A DNA stretch of 64,000 bases from Caldilinea sp. CFX5 (GCA_021405325.1 QWII01000006.1:1-64000), one strand, 5' to 3'; positions 15,876-25,349 are shown, counted from the stretch's first letter. Translations and numbers: made by a program. The notes: generated from the sequence alone by a model not told the origin.

Positions 15876-15881
15876 GTACTC

Positions 15882-17276
15882 ATGACCGAAACAGTGATCA
15901 CCACCGCACCACAAGCCGAATATCGCAAGCTCCCCGCCGTTGATGCGCTGCTGCACCTGACGGAAATCGCCTTGTTGACCGCGCACTTTGGGCAAGCCCA
16001 AGTCGTTGCCACTGTGCGCATCGCGTTGACCAACGCCCGCCAGCAGATCGCCGCTGGCTCGACGGCGCCGACAACCGCCCAACTTGTCATGTTCGTGCAG
16101 CATGAATTAGAGCAGACGACGCAACCTTCCTTGCGCGCCGTAATCAACGCGACGGGAGTGATTATCCATACCAACTTGGGGCGAGCGCCGTTGAGTGCGG
16201 CGGCTTGTGCGGCAATTAGTGCAGTTGCTAGTGGGTACAGCAATTTGGAATACGACCTGGCCGCCGGGGAACGAGGGAGCCGCCACGATCATGCGCGCCG
16301 CCTGCTCTGTGAATTGACCGGCGCTGAGGACGCGCTGGTGGTCAACAACAATGCAGCGGCGGTTTACTTGATTCTGGCGGCGCTCTGTCTGGGGCGCGAA
16401 GTAGTGATCAGCCGCAGCCAACTGGTGGAGATTGGCGGTGGTTTTCGCATTCCTGATGTGCTGCGGCAGAGTGGGGCGCGCCTGGTTGAGGTGGGCGCCA
16501 CCAACCGCACCCATCTGCGCGACTTTGCCGAGGCGGTAACACCCCAAACCGCCGCTTTGATGCGCGTCCATGCCAGCAACTTCAAGCAGATTGGCTTTGT
16601 CACCATGCCCACGCTACAAGAGATGGCGACGCTGGCGCACCAAAAGGGCGTGATCTTGATCGATGACCTGGGCAGCGGCACGCTGCTGGAAACCAGTACC
16701 TACGGCCTGGCGCCGGAACCAACCATCCAGGCCAGTATCCAGGCCGGCGCTGATCTGATTACCTTTAGCGGTGATAAATTGTTGGGCGGGCCGCAGGCCG
16801 GGATCATTGTCGGGCGCAAAGAGCTAATTGCCCAATTGCGCCGCCACCCCATGGCGCGGGCGTTACGGGTGGACAAACTGACCTTTGCTGCGCTCGACGC
16901 CACCTTGCGCAGCTATCAACGGGGCAGCGCTATGAGCGAATTACCCGTCTGGCAGATGATCAGCGCTACGGTGGACGCATTGACGGCGCGCGTGCAGCAG
17001 TGGCAAAACCAGTTGTCAATGTTGCCGATTGAAACCAGGATCATCACGGGTGAAAGCGCCGTGGGTGGCGGCAGTCTACCGGGCGAAACGTTGCCGACGG
17101 TTCTCCTGGCAATCGCCCACCCAGCACCGGATGCAATGGCTGCGGCCTTGCGCTGCCAGACCCCGCCGGTTGTTTGCCGCATCCAACACAACCAGTTACT
17201 CTTCGATCCGCGCACGGTTCTCCTCGACCAAGAGACCGCCTTTCTGTGCGCCTTACAAACTGTCTTTCGATCCTAA
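15882..17276 (+). CDS. selA: L-seryl-tRNA(Sec) selenium transferase
   Basis: A 464-residue PLP enzyme with normal family length. It converts Ser-tRNA(Sec) to selenocysteinyl-tRNA using selenophosphate. The N-terminal RKLPAVDALL, the INATGVIIHTNLGRAPLS segment, the NNNAAAVYLIL segment and the PLP-lysine region FSGDKLLGGPQAG (Lys299) are all typical of SelA. The ATG at 15882 is chosen because upstream codons run into the palindrome. No selB, selD, tRNA-Sec or recognisable selenoprotein is in the window, so the rest of the machinery must be elsewhere. The next gene starts 30 bases downstream. Confidence 0.92.
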   Translation: MTETVITTAPQAEYRKLPAVDALLHLTEIALLTAHFGQAQVVATVRIALTNARQQIAAGSTAPTTAQLVMFVQHELEQTTQPSLRAVINATGVIIHTNLGRAPLSAAACAAISAVASGYSNLEYDLAAGERGSRHDHARRLLCELTGAEDALVVNNNAAAVYLILAALCLGREVVISRSQLVEIGGGFRIPDVLRQSGARLVEVGATNRTHLRDFAEAVTPQTAALMRVHASNFKQIGFVTMPTLQEMATLAHQKGVILIDDLGSGTLLETSTYGLAPEPTIQASIQAGADLITFSGDKLLGGPQAGIIVGRKELIAQLRRHPMARALRVDKLTFAALDATLRSYQRGSAMSELPVWQMISATVDALTARVQQWQNQLSMLPIETRIITGESAVGGGSLPGETLPTVLLAIAHPAPDAMAAALRCQTPPVVCRIQHNQLLFDPRTVLLDQETAFLCALQTVFRS

Positions 17277-17306
17277 TCGGTTCACGCAACCCGCATCACG
17301 ATCTCT

Positions 17307-18158
17307 ATGACCAATCCAACTGCTACCACCGACTCAGCTAGCTCGACGCCATTGCTCTTCCTCAAACTCGGCGGTTCGCTCATCACTGATAAGCGACAGG
17401 CCGAAACTGTGCGTACCGATGTATTGACGCGGCTGGCGGCAGAAATTGCCGCGGTGCGACAGGCCGATCCAGCGTTGCGTCTGATTGTCGCCCACGGCTC
17501 CGGTAGCTTTGGTCATGTTCATGCGAGACGTTATGGCACACGCACCGGCGTTCGCACACCGGAAGAGTGGCTTGGCTTTGCCTTGACCGCCGATGCGGCC
17601 GCACGTCTCAACCGTCTAGTCATCAGCGCCTTATTACAGGCCGGCGTCCCGGCTTGGAGTTTGCAACCCGGCGCCTTGCTTCGCTGTGTGGACGGGCAAA
17701 TTGGTCGAGGGATGATCGACAACATCCAACAAGCGCTGGCGGTTGGTCTCGTGCCGGTCGTCTTTGGCGACGTGGCGCTGGATGATGTGCGCGGCGGCAC
17801 GATTGCCAGTACGGAAGAAATTTTTGAATGGTTGTCGCTGCAATTGCGCCCCAGTCGCATTGTGCTGGCTGGCGAAGTTGACGGCATCTATACGGCTGAC
17901 CCACAATTAGATGCGGCTGCTCAACGTATTCCAACCATTACGCCCCACACCTTCACCCAGTTGCAAGCGGCGGTCGGCGCCAGTCATGGCGTGGATGTCA
18001 CCGGCGGCATGGCGGCCAAAGTGGCGCAATCGCTGCGCATGGTCGCCCAGATCCCGCATCTGGAGATCGTGATTTGTAGCGGCTTGTCGGCTGGTCATCT
18101 TCAACATGCCCTCCACCCGACGGCCGTCCCGGTCGGCACACGGATTACAGGAGAATGA
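17307..18158 (+). CDS. Isopentenyl phosphate kinase
   Basis: A 283-residue amino acid kinase-fold protein. The phosphate-binding LKLGGSLITDK (residues 19-29) and AHGSGSFGH (62-70) are diagnostic: the histidine of HGSGSFGH binds the isopentenyl phosphate and separates these enzymes from fosfomycin and aspartate kinases. VFGDVALD and AGEVDGIYTADP also fit. It phosphorylates isopentenyl phosphate to IPP with ATP, the last step of the archaeal-type alternative mevalonate route, which also occurs in some Chloroflexota. No other mevalonate genes are nearby. It follows selA by 30 bases and is likely in the same transcript. Confidence 0.88.
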   Translation: MTNPTATTDSASSTPLLFLKLGGSLITDKRQAETVRTDVLTRLAAEIAAVRQADPALRLIVAHGSGSFGHVHARRYGTRTGVRTPEEWLGFALTADAAARLNRLVISALLQAGVPAWSLQPGALLRCVDGQIGRGMIDNIQQALAVGLVPVVFGDVALDDVRGGTIASTEEIFEWLSLQLRPSRIVLAGEVDGIYTADPQLDAAAQRIPTITPHTFTQLQAAVGASHGVDVTGGMAAKVAQSLRMVAQIPHLEIVICSGLSAGHLQHALHPTAVPVGTRITGE

Positions 18159-18586
18159 TTACAGATTTTCCTAAGGTAATAGCTCAGATTATATATCTGT
18201 GACTTAAGACGGCTTGGCGCCCGCCCTTAGCGCAAACAGGCGGGCGCGGGGGCTGGGGTGAGACTCGCTTGCCAACAGAAATGAAAGTGATTTGTCAGGT
18301 TGCCATGACTACAAATAAGGTAAAGTAGGCTCCAACAAATCTGCCTATGATGAACGATTCCCTGTGTGTTAGAGTTTAAACGGTAAACACAAAACCATCC
18401 ATCGCGTCCGACAAGGCTCATCTGTGAAAGCTCACCTATTTGCAGGATAAAGTTGAAACCGAGTATAATGCAGCACATGTGCTGATGAAACGCCCAGGGT
18501 GATATGCGGTCGTGTGAGCTGCGGTCATAATGGGTGGGCAAACCCACGATCCGCCCCGGTTCATCAGTCTGAAAGGCAAACCATCT
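18159..18586. other. 428-bp intergenic region with hairpin and promoter-like element
   Basis: A 9-bp hairpin (GCGCCCGCC at 18217-18225, complement 18239-18247) lies 58 bases after the kinase stop and could end that transcript, though no T-run follows. TATAAT at 18464-18469, with TTGCAG 18 bases upstream, is the best promoter candidate for rseP. I see no convincing gene on either strand. Confidence 0.4.
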
Positions 18587-19951
18587 ATGGATCTTTTGAT
18601 AACCATCGTCTCCTTTGTGATTGTTCTGGGCATCCTTGTCTTCTTTCATGAACTCGGTCATTACTGGGTGGCGAGACGCAACGGCATTGTGGTCGAAGAA
18701 TTTGGCATGGGCTACCCACCCCGCCTGCTCAAGCTATTCACCTACGACGGCACGATCTTTACCATTAACCTGATCCCCTTTGGCGGCTTTGCCCGTATGA
18801 AAGGGGAAGATGGCGCCGACATGACCCCCGGCTCCTTTAACGCCGCCAGCCGCTGGGCGCGCGCCAGCACCTTGGTTGCCGGGCCGCTGATGAATGTCGT
18901 ATTGGCTGTTTTCTTCTTTATGGCTAGTTATCTAGCCGGCTTTCCCATGGAAGCGGCCCACCCCCAATTGACCGCCGTCGCCCCCAATTCGATTGCTGCC
19001 CAATTGGGGCTACAGCCAGGTGATATCCTGCTCACCGCCGATGAACGCCCGACCCTCATTAGTATTCGGCCTGAAGTTGATCGCCCAGGGTGGGAAGCCA
19101 AAGATGCGGCTGCCCCGACCACCCTTACCATTGGCCGCGCCGATCAAATTCGCGAAATTGCGGTTCCTTCCCAAAAACAAGTGGAAGAATTGTTGGCGAC
19201 AGTGAGCTATGAACCGGTGTTGGATACGCAGATTACGGAAATTGCCAAAAACAGCCCGGCGGAACTCAAAGGGATTCAACCCAGAGACTTTATCTACAAA
19301 GTGGGCGATACCGTCGTCTCCTTTAGTGGCGTTCCCGTGAATGAGGTTGTTGACCAAAATCTGGGCCGCGAGGTGCCAATCACCTTGCTGCGCGACGGGC
19401 AATGGGTGACGATCCATGTGACCCCGCGCCTGCCCGCCGATCGTCCCGCCAACGAAGGGCCATTAGGCACAAGGCTTCGGGTCAATAGCGCCATGACCAC
19501 CCTGCCGCTCGGTGAGGCCATGTGGATGGGGGTGGTGACAACGTGGCAGCAAATTGCGCTGATCATTCAACTGCCCTACTTGCTGATGTCCGGTTATGTG
19601 GCGCCGTCCGATGCGCAACTCTCCGGCCCCGTTGGCATTGCCCGCTTGGTTGGCGACGCTGTCTCCGCCACCATGGACACGGGTTTCTGGTTCCCCATCT
19701 GGCAACTCTCCGCCGCCTTGAGCGCCGCGTTGGCGATCACCAATCTGTTGCCGTTGCCGGCGCTTGATGGTGGCCGTCTCCTCTTTATCCTGATTGAGAC
19801 CTTGCGCGGCCGTCGCATCAATCCGGAACGCGAAGGGCTGGTTCACATGGTTGGCTTTATGTTGCTGCTTGGGCTGATGATCTATATTACAGTTCAGGAT
19901 ATTCGCACCGGCGGCGCCAGAATCGATTGGCATACACTCTTGGGACAATAG
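18587..19951 (+). CDS. rseP: Site-2 (RIP) zinc metalloprotease
   Basis: A 454-residue membrane protease. The zinc motif HELGH is at residues 21-25 in the first helix, and the third ligand lies in NLLPLPALDGGRL (about 386-398). Between them are two PDZ-like domains (AQLGLQPGDILLTAD and AELKGIQPRDFIYKVGD). RseP-type proteases cut transmembrane segments of anti-sigma factors and signal-peptide remnants inside the membrane. The ATG at 18587 places the catalytic helix at the very N-terminus, as usual; a longer upstream frame would add polar residues and is unlikely. Its stop is 13 bases before the LysM protein gene, implying a shared transcript. Confidence 0.92.
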   Translation: MDLLITIVSFVIVLGILVFFHELGHYWVARRNGIVVEEFGMGYPPRLLKLFTYDGTIFTINLIPFGGFARMKGEDGADMTPGSFNAASRWARASTLVAGPLMNVVLAVFFFMASYLAGFPMEAAHPQLTAVAPNSIAAQLGLQPGDILLTADERPTLISIRPEVDRPGWEAKDAAAPTTLTIGRADQIREIAVPSQKQVEELLATVSYEPVLDTQITEIAKNSPAELKGIQPRDFIYKVGDTVVSFSGVPVNEVVDQNLGREVPITLLRDGQWVTIHVTPRLPADRPANEGPLGTRLRVNSAMTTLPLGEAMWMGVVTTWQQIALIIQLPYLLMSGYVAPSDAQLSGPVGIARLVGDAVSATMDTGFWFPIWQLSAALSAALAITNLLPLPALDGGRLLFILIETLRGRRINPEREGLVHMVGFMLLLGLMIYITVQDIRTGGARIDWHTLLGQ

Positions 19952-19964
19952 TCAATTTTCACTT

Positions 19965-21620
19965 ATGGGCAATCAACCGTATGAGTTAAATCCGGCGGGA
20001 CGGGAACGGGCCAGTGGCAATCGCCCCCCGACTATTGCGAATCTGCCCGCCGTTCCTGTACCCGTTGCCGGTGCGCCACGACCGGCGGCCGGCTCGCATC
20101 AATGTCCGAATTGTGGCGCCTGGACACCGATTGGCAGTTCGATCTGTGCTGAATGCGGCGTCCGCCTGCAACCCAAGCCGCAAAAAGTTCGCTGTCGCCT
20201 CTGTGGCGCCAATGCCCCGGCCAGTTTGGTCATTTGTCCACACTGTGGGCGGGAGTTACAGCCGGCCCCCTCGCGCGTCCTCAGTTGGGGCGCGCCGGTT
20301 GTGTTGGTGGTGCTGGCCCTCCTGATTCTCGCACCCCGTTGGGAGAGCGGCAACCCGTTCCATTGGGCGCAAAGCGGCTTCGGCGCCGGACGCGCTTGGG
20401 TTAACGCGATGGCGCAGCGACTCGATCCGCAGATCACCATTTCGACCCTGCCGGAAACGGTGGCCGAGGGGCAGGGGCTGGATAATACCGCCATTTTACA
20501 ACCCGATACTCAGGTCAATCCACTTGCCGGCGATCAGGCGCCAGTTAGCACGACGCCCTTGACGGGTAGCCAGGATCCAAACGGCCAGGCTGCGCCAGCC
20601 GACGCCAACCAGGCACCCCAGCCGATGGAAGCCGTCATTGTAACGCCGACCGTTACCCTCGCTGAACCGACGGCAACCGCGCCTGTTGTTGTGCAACCGA
20701 CAGCCACCACGGCTGCGCCACAACCAACGCCAACCGCAACCACCGTGCCGGCCACGCCGACCAGCCCGCCCAGCGTTACCGCCACGCCGCGACAACCAAC
20801 GCCGTCGGCGATTGTTGAAGCCATACCCGTCGTTACAACGCCGGATCATCCGCTTGTTGCCGCCAATGTTATCACCAATAATGTTATCACCAATAATGTT
20901 ATCACCAATAGTGGGGTAATCACCGCTGGTGCGATTTTACAACCGACAGCAACTGTCCCCTTGCCGACGCCGACACCGATACCACCTACTGCCACGGCCA
21001 CACCGGCAGCCGTGACATATACGGTAAAAGCGGGTGACACCCCTGCCGAAATTGCTGATCGATTTGGCGTTACCGTGAATGAATTGTTGGCCGCCAACGG
21101 GTTAAGCCTGAATGATGCGCGTCGCCTGCGGGTGGGGCAGGTATTGACGATTGCGGCCGCCGCCACCCCAGCACCGACACCAACGCCAACCACCGCCAGT
21201 GCGACAGCAACCCCAACCTTGCCGGCTGCTCCAACCGTAACCAGCACACCGGCATCAGCCGTGCGGGTCGATGCACCGGTCTTGCGCAGCCCGGAAAATG
21301 GTTCATTCCTCAGTTGTAACAATGACAACGCGTTGATTTGGTTGCCGGTGGCCTACATTCGGGAGAGTGACCAGTATCTTTTGCATTTAGGCTTTCTCAG
21401 CGGCTATAATGGGGATGGGTCGGAACAAGTGACCTGGGTCTTGGAACAGTGGCGACCGTCCAACGTCACCCTGTGGGATCTCGACAATGGACTTTGTAGC
21501 CTGGCGCCGCAAGCGTATGGCCGCGAGTGGCGGTGGTATGTGGAAGTGGTTGAAGCCGCCGGCAACGGCTGGCAACCCGTCAGCCCCCCCAGCGCCGTCG
21601 GGCGATTTAGTTGGAATTAG
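19965..21620 (+). CDS. Zinc-ribbon, transmembrane, LysM protein
   Basis: A 551-residue mosaic. Two zinc ribbons sit at the N-terminus (Cys47/50/61/64 and Cys77/80/91/94), then a membrane helix (about 106-124). A long Pro/Thr/Ala-rich extracytoplasmic stalk follows, then a LysM domain (about 350-397, TVKAGDTPAEIADRFGVT), a second Thr/Pro linker and a C-terminal beta domain (from about 425; LRSPENGSFLSCNND). Cytoplasmic ribbons with an exported LysM suggest a cell-envelope scaffold or sensor binding peptidoglycan. A tandem 15-base repeat at about 20868-20912 encodes VITNN three times. I do not know a characterised homologue. The TTG of the next gene is nine bases downstream. Confidence 0.75.
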   Translation: MGNQPYELNPAGRERASGNRPPTIANLPAVPVPVAGAPRPAAGSHQCPNCGAWTPIGSSICAECGVRLQPKPQKVRCRLCGANAPASLVICPHCGRELQPAPSRVLSWGAPVVLVVLALLILAPRWESGNPFHWAQSGFGAGRAWVNAMAQRLDPQITISTLPETVAEGQGLDNTAILQPDTQVNPLAGDQAPVSTTPLTGSQDPNGQAAPADANQAPQPMEAVIVTPTVTLAEPTATAPVVVQPTATTAAPQPTPTATTVPATPTSPPSVTATPRQPTPSAIVEAIPVVTTPDHPLVAANVITNNVITNNVITNSGVITAGAILQPTATVPLPTPTPIPPTATATPAAVTYTVKAGDTPAEIADRFGVTVNELLAANGLSLNDARRLRVGQVLTIAAAATPAPTPTPTTASATATPTLPAAPTVTSTPASAVRVDAPVLRSPENGSFLSCNNDNALIWLPVAYIRESDQYLLHLGFLSGYNGDGSEQVTWVLEQWRPSNVTLWDLDNGLCSLAPQAYGREWRWYVEVVEAAGNGWQPVSPPSAVGRFSWN

Positions 21621-21629
21621 GAAATTACT

Positions 21630-22721
21630 TTGTCAAACGATTACTACACCACCTATCTCCGCCTACAGCCGGAGGAAGATGAAGGGGGTTTTCCCAAGCC
21701 GCGCTTTAGCGTGCAAGAATTGATGCAACATCTGGTCAACGGGACAGAAAAGATGACCGGGGAAGATCTCTTTGCCTTCTCCGATCTGTCGCGCGCCGAT
21801 GCTGCACTGGTTCGCCAGGAATGGCTTTTGATCCCGCTCAAGCAGCGTCAGGCATTGGTGCGCGCATTGGTGGAACTGGCGCTGGGTGATGTCGATTGGC
21901 ATCTGGGCCGTTTCCTCCGCATTGCCATGGATGATCCGGACGAAGAAGTGCGGCGGTGCGCCATTGATGGCCTTTGGGAAGAGACCGAAGCCGATCTGCT
22001 GGGGCCGCTGATCCAGATGCTCCGCCAGGATAAGAGCGAAGCGGTGCGTGCGTCCGCGGCCAAAGCGCTGGGGGCCTATGTGTTGGCTGGGGAATTAGAT
22101 GAACTCGATGCCGCGCTGGCCATGCGCGCCGAAGAAGCCTTGCTGGCGGTTTTGCAAAATCCCGCCGAGCCGGTTGCTGTACAGGCGCGTGCATTGGAGA
22201 GTATTGCCTACTCCGGTGAGACGGGTGTGCGTCAACTCATTGAGGACAGCTATTATTCGCCTGACGAAGAGCTGCGGGTGAGTTCGTTGATCGCGATGAG
22301 TCATAGCGCCGATACACGCTGGCGTGGATTGGCGCGCGCAGAGTTACAAAACCCGGCGCCGCGGATGCGTGCCGAGGCGGCTCGTGCTTGTGGTGAACTG
22401 GAAGCGAAAAAGGCTGAGTCCGATTTGCTCTCCTTGCTGGTGGATGAAGACCAAAGTGTCCGTTTGGCGGCGATTGCTGCGCTGGGTCATTTGGGCGGGC
22501 GCCGGGCGCGGGAAGCGCTACGCGCGCTCACCGAAAGTGAAGAGACCGTGGAAGCCGAAGCCGCCGATGAAGCGCTTGAAGAGATGCTCTTCTTTGGCGA
22601 CAGCGACGGCATCAGTCTGCTCGATGAGGATGACGCCGATGAAGGCGATGATCTCGACTTTGCCCCCTGGGACGCCGCCGATGATTTTGACGATGAAGAG
22701 CTAGGCGCTTATGACAAGTAA
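21630..22721 (+). CDS. HEAT-repeat protein
   Basis: A 363-residue cytoplasmic protein starting at TTG 21630 (AGGA seven bases upstream). From about residue 90 to 310 it consists of HEAT/PBS-lyase-type helical repeats (DPDEEVRRCAIDGLWE, SEAVRASAAKALGAYV, DQSVRLAAIAALGHLGG). The C-terminal 45 residues are almost entirely Asp and Glu (DEDDADEGDDLDF). Such solenoids bind proteins; no enzyme activity is expected. The acidic tail may mimic nucleic acid or bind basic partners. It continues the rseP-LysM unit; the product partners are unknown. Confidence 0.8.
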   Translation: MSNDYYTTYLRLQPEEDEGGFPKPRFSVQELMQHLVNGTEKMTGEDLFAFSDLSRADAALVRQEWLLIPLKQRQALVRALVELALGDVDWHLGRFLRIAMDDPDEEVRRCAIDGLWEETEADLLGPLIQMLRQDKSEAVRASAAKALGAYVLAGELDELDAALAMRAEEALLAVLQNPAEPVAVQARALESIAYSGETGVRQLIEDSYYSPDEELRVSSLIAMSHSADTRWRGLARAELQNPAPRMRAEAARACGELEAKKAESDLLSLLVDEDQSVRLAAIAALGHLGGRRAREALRALTESEETVEAEAADEALEEMLFFGDSDGISLLDEDDADEGDDLDFAPWDAADDFDDEELGAYDK

Positions 22722-22730
22722 GTGGATTGA

Positions 22731-22747
22731 TAGTAAAGTCTTTACTA
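22731..22747. repeat. Short perfect palindrome TAGTAAAG-T-CTTTACTA
   Basis: Eight-base arms around one central base, located between the HEAT gene stop (22721) and the GTG at 22782. It could be an operator or a weak hairpin; there is no T-run. Confidence 0.35.
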
Positions 22748-22781
22748 CCGGTGATGATACCCGAAACAAGACAATAAAGCG

Positions 22782-23231
22782 GTGAATTTGAAGCTAAAGC
22801 GGCTTGTCCGCACCCAGAGTTCAGAGCAATACGCCCTCTTTGATCTGGATCAGATCGACGCAGAGCAACAACCGGCGACCATCGGCAAACTGGATCTGCA
22901 CTACACCGGCGAGGGGGTCTATGGCACGCTGTTGCTCTGGGATGATACGTTGCGGACGTTGAAACCGGCCCAGCGCCGCGAATTTGTCAATACGCTGCTG
23001 ACCGACATTACCCAGCCGATGGGGGTGCCCAACGAGTATGTCGTTGAATTCTTTATGCCCGCGCTTGATGAATATGAACTCTTTCATAACGTTGCGGTTG
23101 ACGGCGAGGAGGCGGCGCCGACCGAACCGGTGCGTCGTCGTAGCAGCGATGAGCCAAAGCGCCGCAATAGCGCCGACCGCTTTGTTGCCGAAGCGGACCC
23201 CCATCCCCCAGCGCGTACAGGCCGACGCTAG
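22782..23231 (+). CDS. Conserved hypothetical protein, 149 residues
   Basis: Reads from GTG 22782 as a soluble protein (LKLKRLVRTQSSEQYALFDLDQID). A compact alpha/beta part of about 105 residues is followed by a charged, disordered C-terminus rich in Arg, Ser, Glu and Pro. I do not recognise a named family. Codon use is like its neighbours and it sits between genes in the same direction, which supports it being real. The start is uncertain because no clear ribosome-binding site precedes it. Confidence 0.6.
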   Translation: MNLKLKRLVRTQSSEQYALFDLDQIDAEQQPATIGKLDLHYTGEGVYGTLLLWDDTLRTLKPAQRREFVNTLLTDITQPMGVPNEYVVEFFMPALDEYELFHNVAVDGEEAAPTEPVRRRSSDEPKRRNSADRFVAEADPHPPARTGRR

Positions 23232-23436
23232 GATACGCGGACGAGCGTAAGGCCAATCCAGGAAATAAATTGTACGGCAACCGTTGAACAGTTCACGCAA
23301 CGCGCAACACGTATCACGCTGTCGCGTATGAGTATTTTCTTGGTATGGCCTAAGACAGTAAATCAGTGGTTATACTGTGTTACTGTCCCACTGTCTCACT
23401 GTCATACTGAGCTACCGGCCCACTGAAATTACGAAG

Positions 23437-24012
23437 ATGACCAACACGAACCCAACTGCCACCCCACCACCGCTGCCTGATTTGCAAAGCACGATCAATG
23501 CCGGCGCCCGCTTGTTATACCAAAATCGCCCCGGCGAGGCGGCGGCGTTGCTCGAACCGCTCTATCAGCAAGCTCCTACCCACCCGGATTTGGCGATCAA
23601 CCTGGGCGGCGCTTATATTTTACAGCGTAAGTGGGATCGCGCCGTGCGTGTGCTGCAAAAGGCGGCCGAGGCCAACCCAAACAATGTTATGCTCTGGATC
23701 AATCTGGGCGCGGCCCAATTGGGTAACATTCAAACTGCCGGTCCTAAACAGCAAGAACGCGCGATTCGCGCCTATGAACGGGCGCTCGCCATTGATCCCA
23801 AGGCGCCCAATGTCCATTACCATCTGGGCTTGATCTACAAAGATCGGGGGGAGCGTGACCGGGCCATGGCAGCTTTTCAACGCGCCCTCGAAGTGTTGCC
23901 GACCGACAAGGATGCGCGCTACTGGCTTGATCAATTAGCACAGCAGGCTGCTGCCGAACAGAATACGCCAGCGCCTAACGAAGCCGCTGCTGCTGATGGA
24001 GCGCAGCCATGA
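23437..24012 (+). CDS. TPR-repeat protein
   Basis: A 191-residue soluble protein with four tetratricopeptide repeats (NRPGEAAALLEPLYQQAPTHP, then NLGGAYILQRKWDRAVRVLQ, INLGAAQL, YHLGLIYKDRGERDRAMAAF). There is a Pro-rich N-terminus and an Ala/Pro-rich tail. It is a protein-interaction module. Its last codons overlap the next gene by four bases (ATGA), so both are translated together and may form a complex. The upstream 205-bp gap contains a run of ACTGT/CACTGTC-type short repeats (about 23346-23410). Confidence 0.8.
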   Translation: MTNTNPTATPPPLPDLQSTINAGARLLYQNRPGEAAALLEPLYQQAPTHPDLAINLGGAYILQRKWDRAVRVLQKAAEANPNNVMLWINLGAAQLGNIQTAGPKQQERAIRAYERALAIDPKAPNVHYHLGLIYKDRGERDRAMAAFQRALEVLPTDKDARYWLDQLAQQAAAEQNTPAPNEAAAADGAQP

Positions 24013-25349
24013 CCACAAAGGCATCCAGTGACTTAAGCGCAGAACAGATCGCATCTCCGGCAGGATTAGCCTGGCCCGGTTCGCTCCTAAAGCGTTGGCG
24101 CGCAAACCCGGAACGGCTGGCCTGGGTTATCATACTCTTGAGCTTTACCGTCTTCATGGCGCTCTTCTTGCTGATTCCCTGGTCGATCAGCAATGCCATT
24201 CAATACCTGCCGGTGAGCCAGACGGCGCGACTCGATCCTTCGCTGGAAAGTTTTTTCTCGGTCTATTTGCCGAAATCGGGGGATGCCATTGCGGTCACTG
24301 GGGCCAGTTCCAAGATCATTGCTGTCGGCAGTGTCATTGAAGCCGCCAGCGATGCCGCCCAAGGCACGCTCAGTCTCATTAGCGACGAAGAAGACAAAAC
24401 GGCACAGGTGTTGGGGAGCGTGCAGCTCTACTCCGGCAGCAAAGTGAAAATTCTGCGCCTCAGCCGCCCCTTCTTCAAAACCTGGAGTTCAGAACCTTAT
24501 CACGCCAATCTCTTGTTGGAACGGGGGCAAGCACGGATCTTCACCAACAGCGGCAAAGCACGACCACTTGCCGTCCAATTGGAGACGCCCCATGGCCTCG
24601 TCAGCTTAGCCACCGGCAGCTACCAAATTTCGGTGGAAGAGACGCGCACCGAGGTGACGGTCGTCGCCGGCAGCGCCACCCTGCAACACGAACAGGGTAG
24701 ACAACTGTTGGTGCGCGAAGGGCTACGCGCCTGGATGACGGCCAGCGCGCTGCCGACCGAAGCAAGCTCCGCCCAGCAAAATTTGATTCGCAACGGGAGC
24801 TTTACACCGCCGGTTCTCAACAGTTGGCAGAGCTATCAAGGGCCGGAGGGCATTCAGGAGCCGGGCAGTGTCTCCTTCACGGAACGCGAAGGCCGCAAAG
24901 TCGCCTATTTTATCCACCAGGCCGGCGAAAATTATCATAATGAAGTCGGTATCCGGCAAGAGATCAACAAAAAAGTTGACATCTATGATAGCCTGGTCTT
25001 CCAGATGGATGTCAATATCCTCTTTCAAAACCTGCCCGGCGCTGGTTATATGAATACCGAATTCCCGGTGCGCTTTGAGATCAGCTACACCGACCAATAC
25101 GGCAAAGACCTGGATTGGGGCTATGGCTTCTACTATCGCAACCCGGAGCCGCCGGGGCCAAGTGAAGTGGAAACGGAGAAGGGGGAACAAGTCTTACAGG
25201 CGCAGTGGCATACCTACCGCTCCCCCAATATTGTTGAATTGCTGGACCAGCAAGGCATCCGCCCCAGCCGGATCAACAGCATTCGCATCTACGCCAGTGG
25301 TTGGAACTACGAAAGCCAGGTCAGCGAAGTCTATTTGTATGCCGAATAG
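24009..25349 (+). CDS. FecR-like membrane-anchored protein with C-terminal carbohydrate-binding-like domain
   Basis: A 446-residue protein with a cytoplasmic N-terminus of about 38 residues, one membrane helix (about 39-62) and a large extracytoplasmic part. Residues about 95-260 resemble a FecR domain (YSGSKVKILRLSRPF, ARIFTNSGKARPL, VTVVAGSATLQHEQ). Residues about 275-446 form a jelly-roll-like module (LIRNGSFTPPVLNSW, IRIYASGWNYESQVSEVYLY), as in carbohydrate-binding modules. It could sense a surface polymer or hold an envelope structure. Coupling to the TPR gene by an ATGA overlap suggests the TPR protein docks on its cytoplasmic tail. There is no ECF sigma factor nearby, so classic Fec signalling is unlikely. 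Confidence 0.62.
   Translation: MTTKASSDLSAEQIASPAGLAWPGSLLKRWRANPERLAWVIILLSFTVFMALFLLIPWSISNAIQYLPVSQTARLDPSLESFFSVYLPKSGDAIAVTGASSKIIAVGSVIEAASDAAQGTLSLISDEEDKTAQVLGSVQLYSGSKVKILRLSRPFFKTWSSEPYHANLLLERGQARIFTNSGKARPLAVQLETPHGLVSLATGSYQISVEETRTEVTVVAGSATLQHEQGRQLLVREGLRAWMTASALPTEASSAQQNLIRNGSFTPPVLNSWQSYQGPEGIQEPGSVSFTEREGRKVAYFIHQAGENYHNEVGIRQEINKKVDIYDSLVFQMDVNILFQNLPGAGYMNTEFPVRFEISYTDQYGKDLDWGYGFYYRNPEPPGPSEVETEKGEQVLQAQWHTYRSPNIVELLDQQGIRPSRINSIRIYASGWNYESQVSEVYLYAE

Noticed and set aside
18227..18661. A 144-codon minus-strand frame overlapping the rseP start.
   Set aside because: No homology recognised, and it overlaps the RseP N-terminus and promoter region; likely chance.
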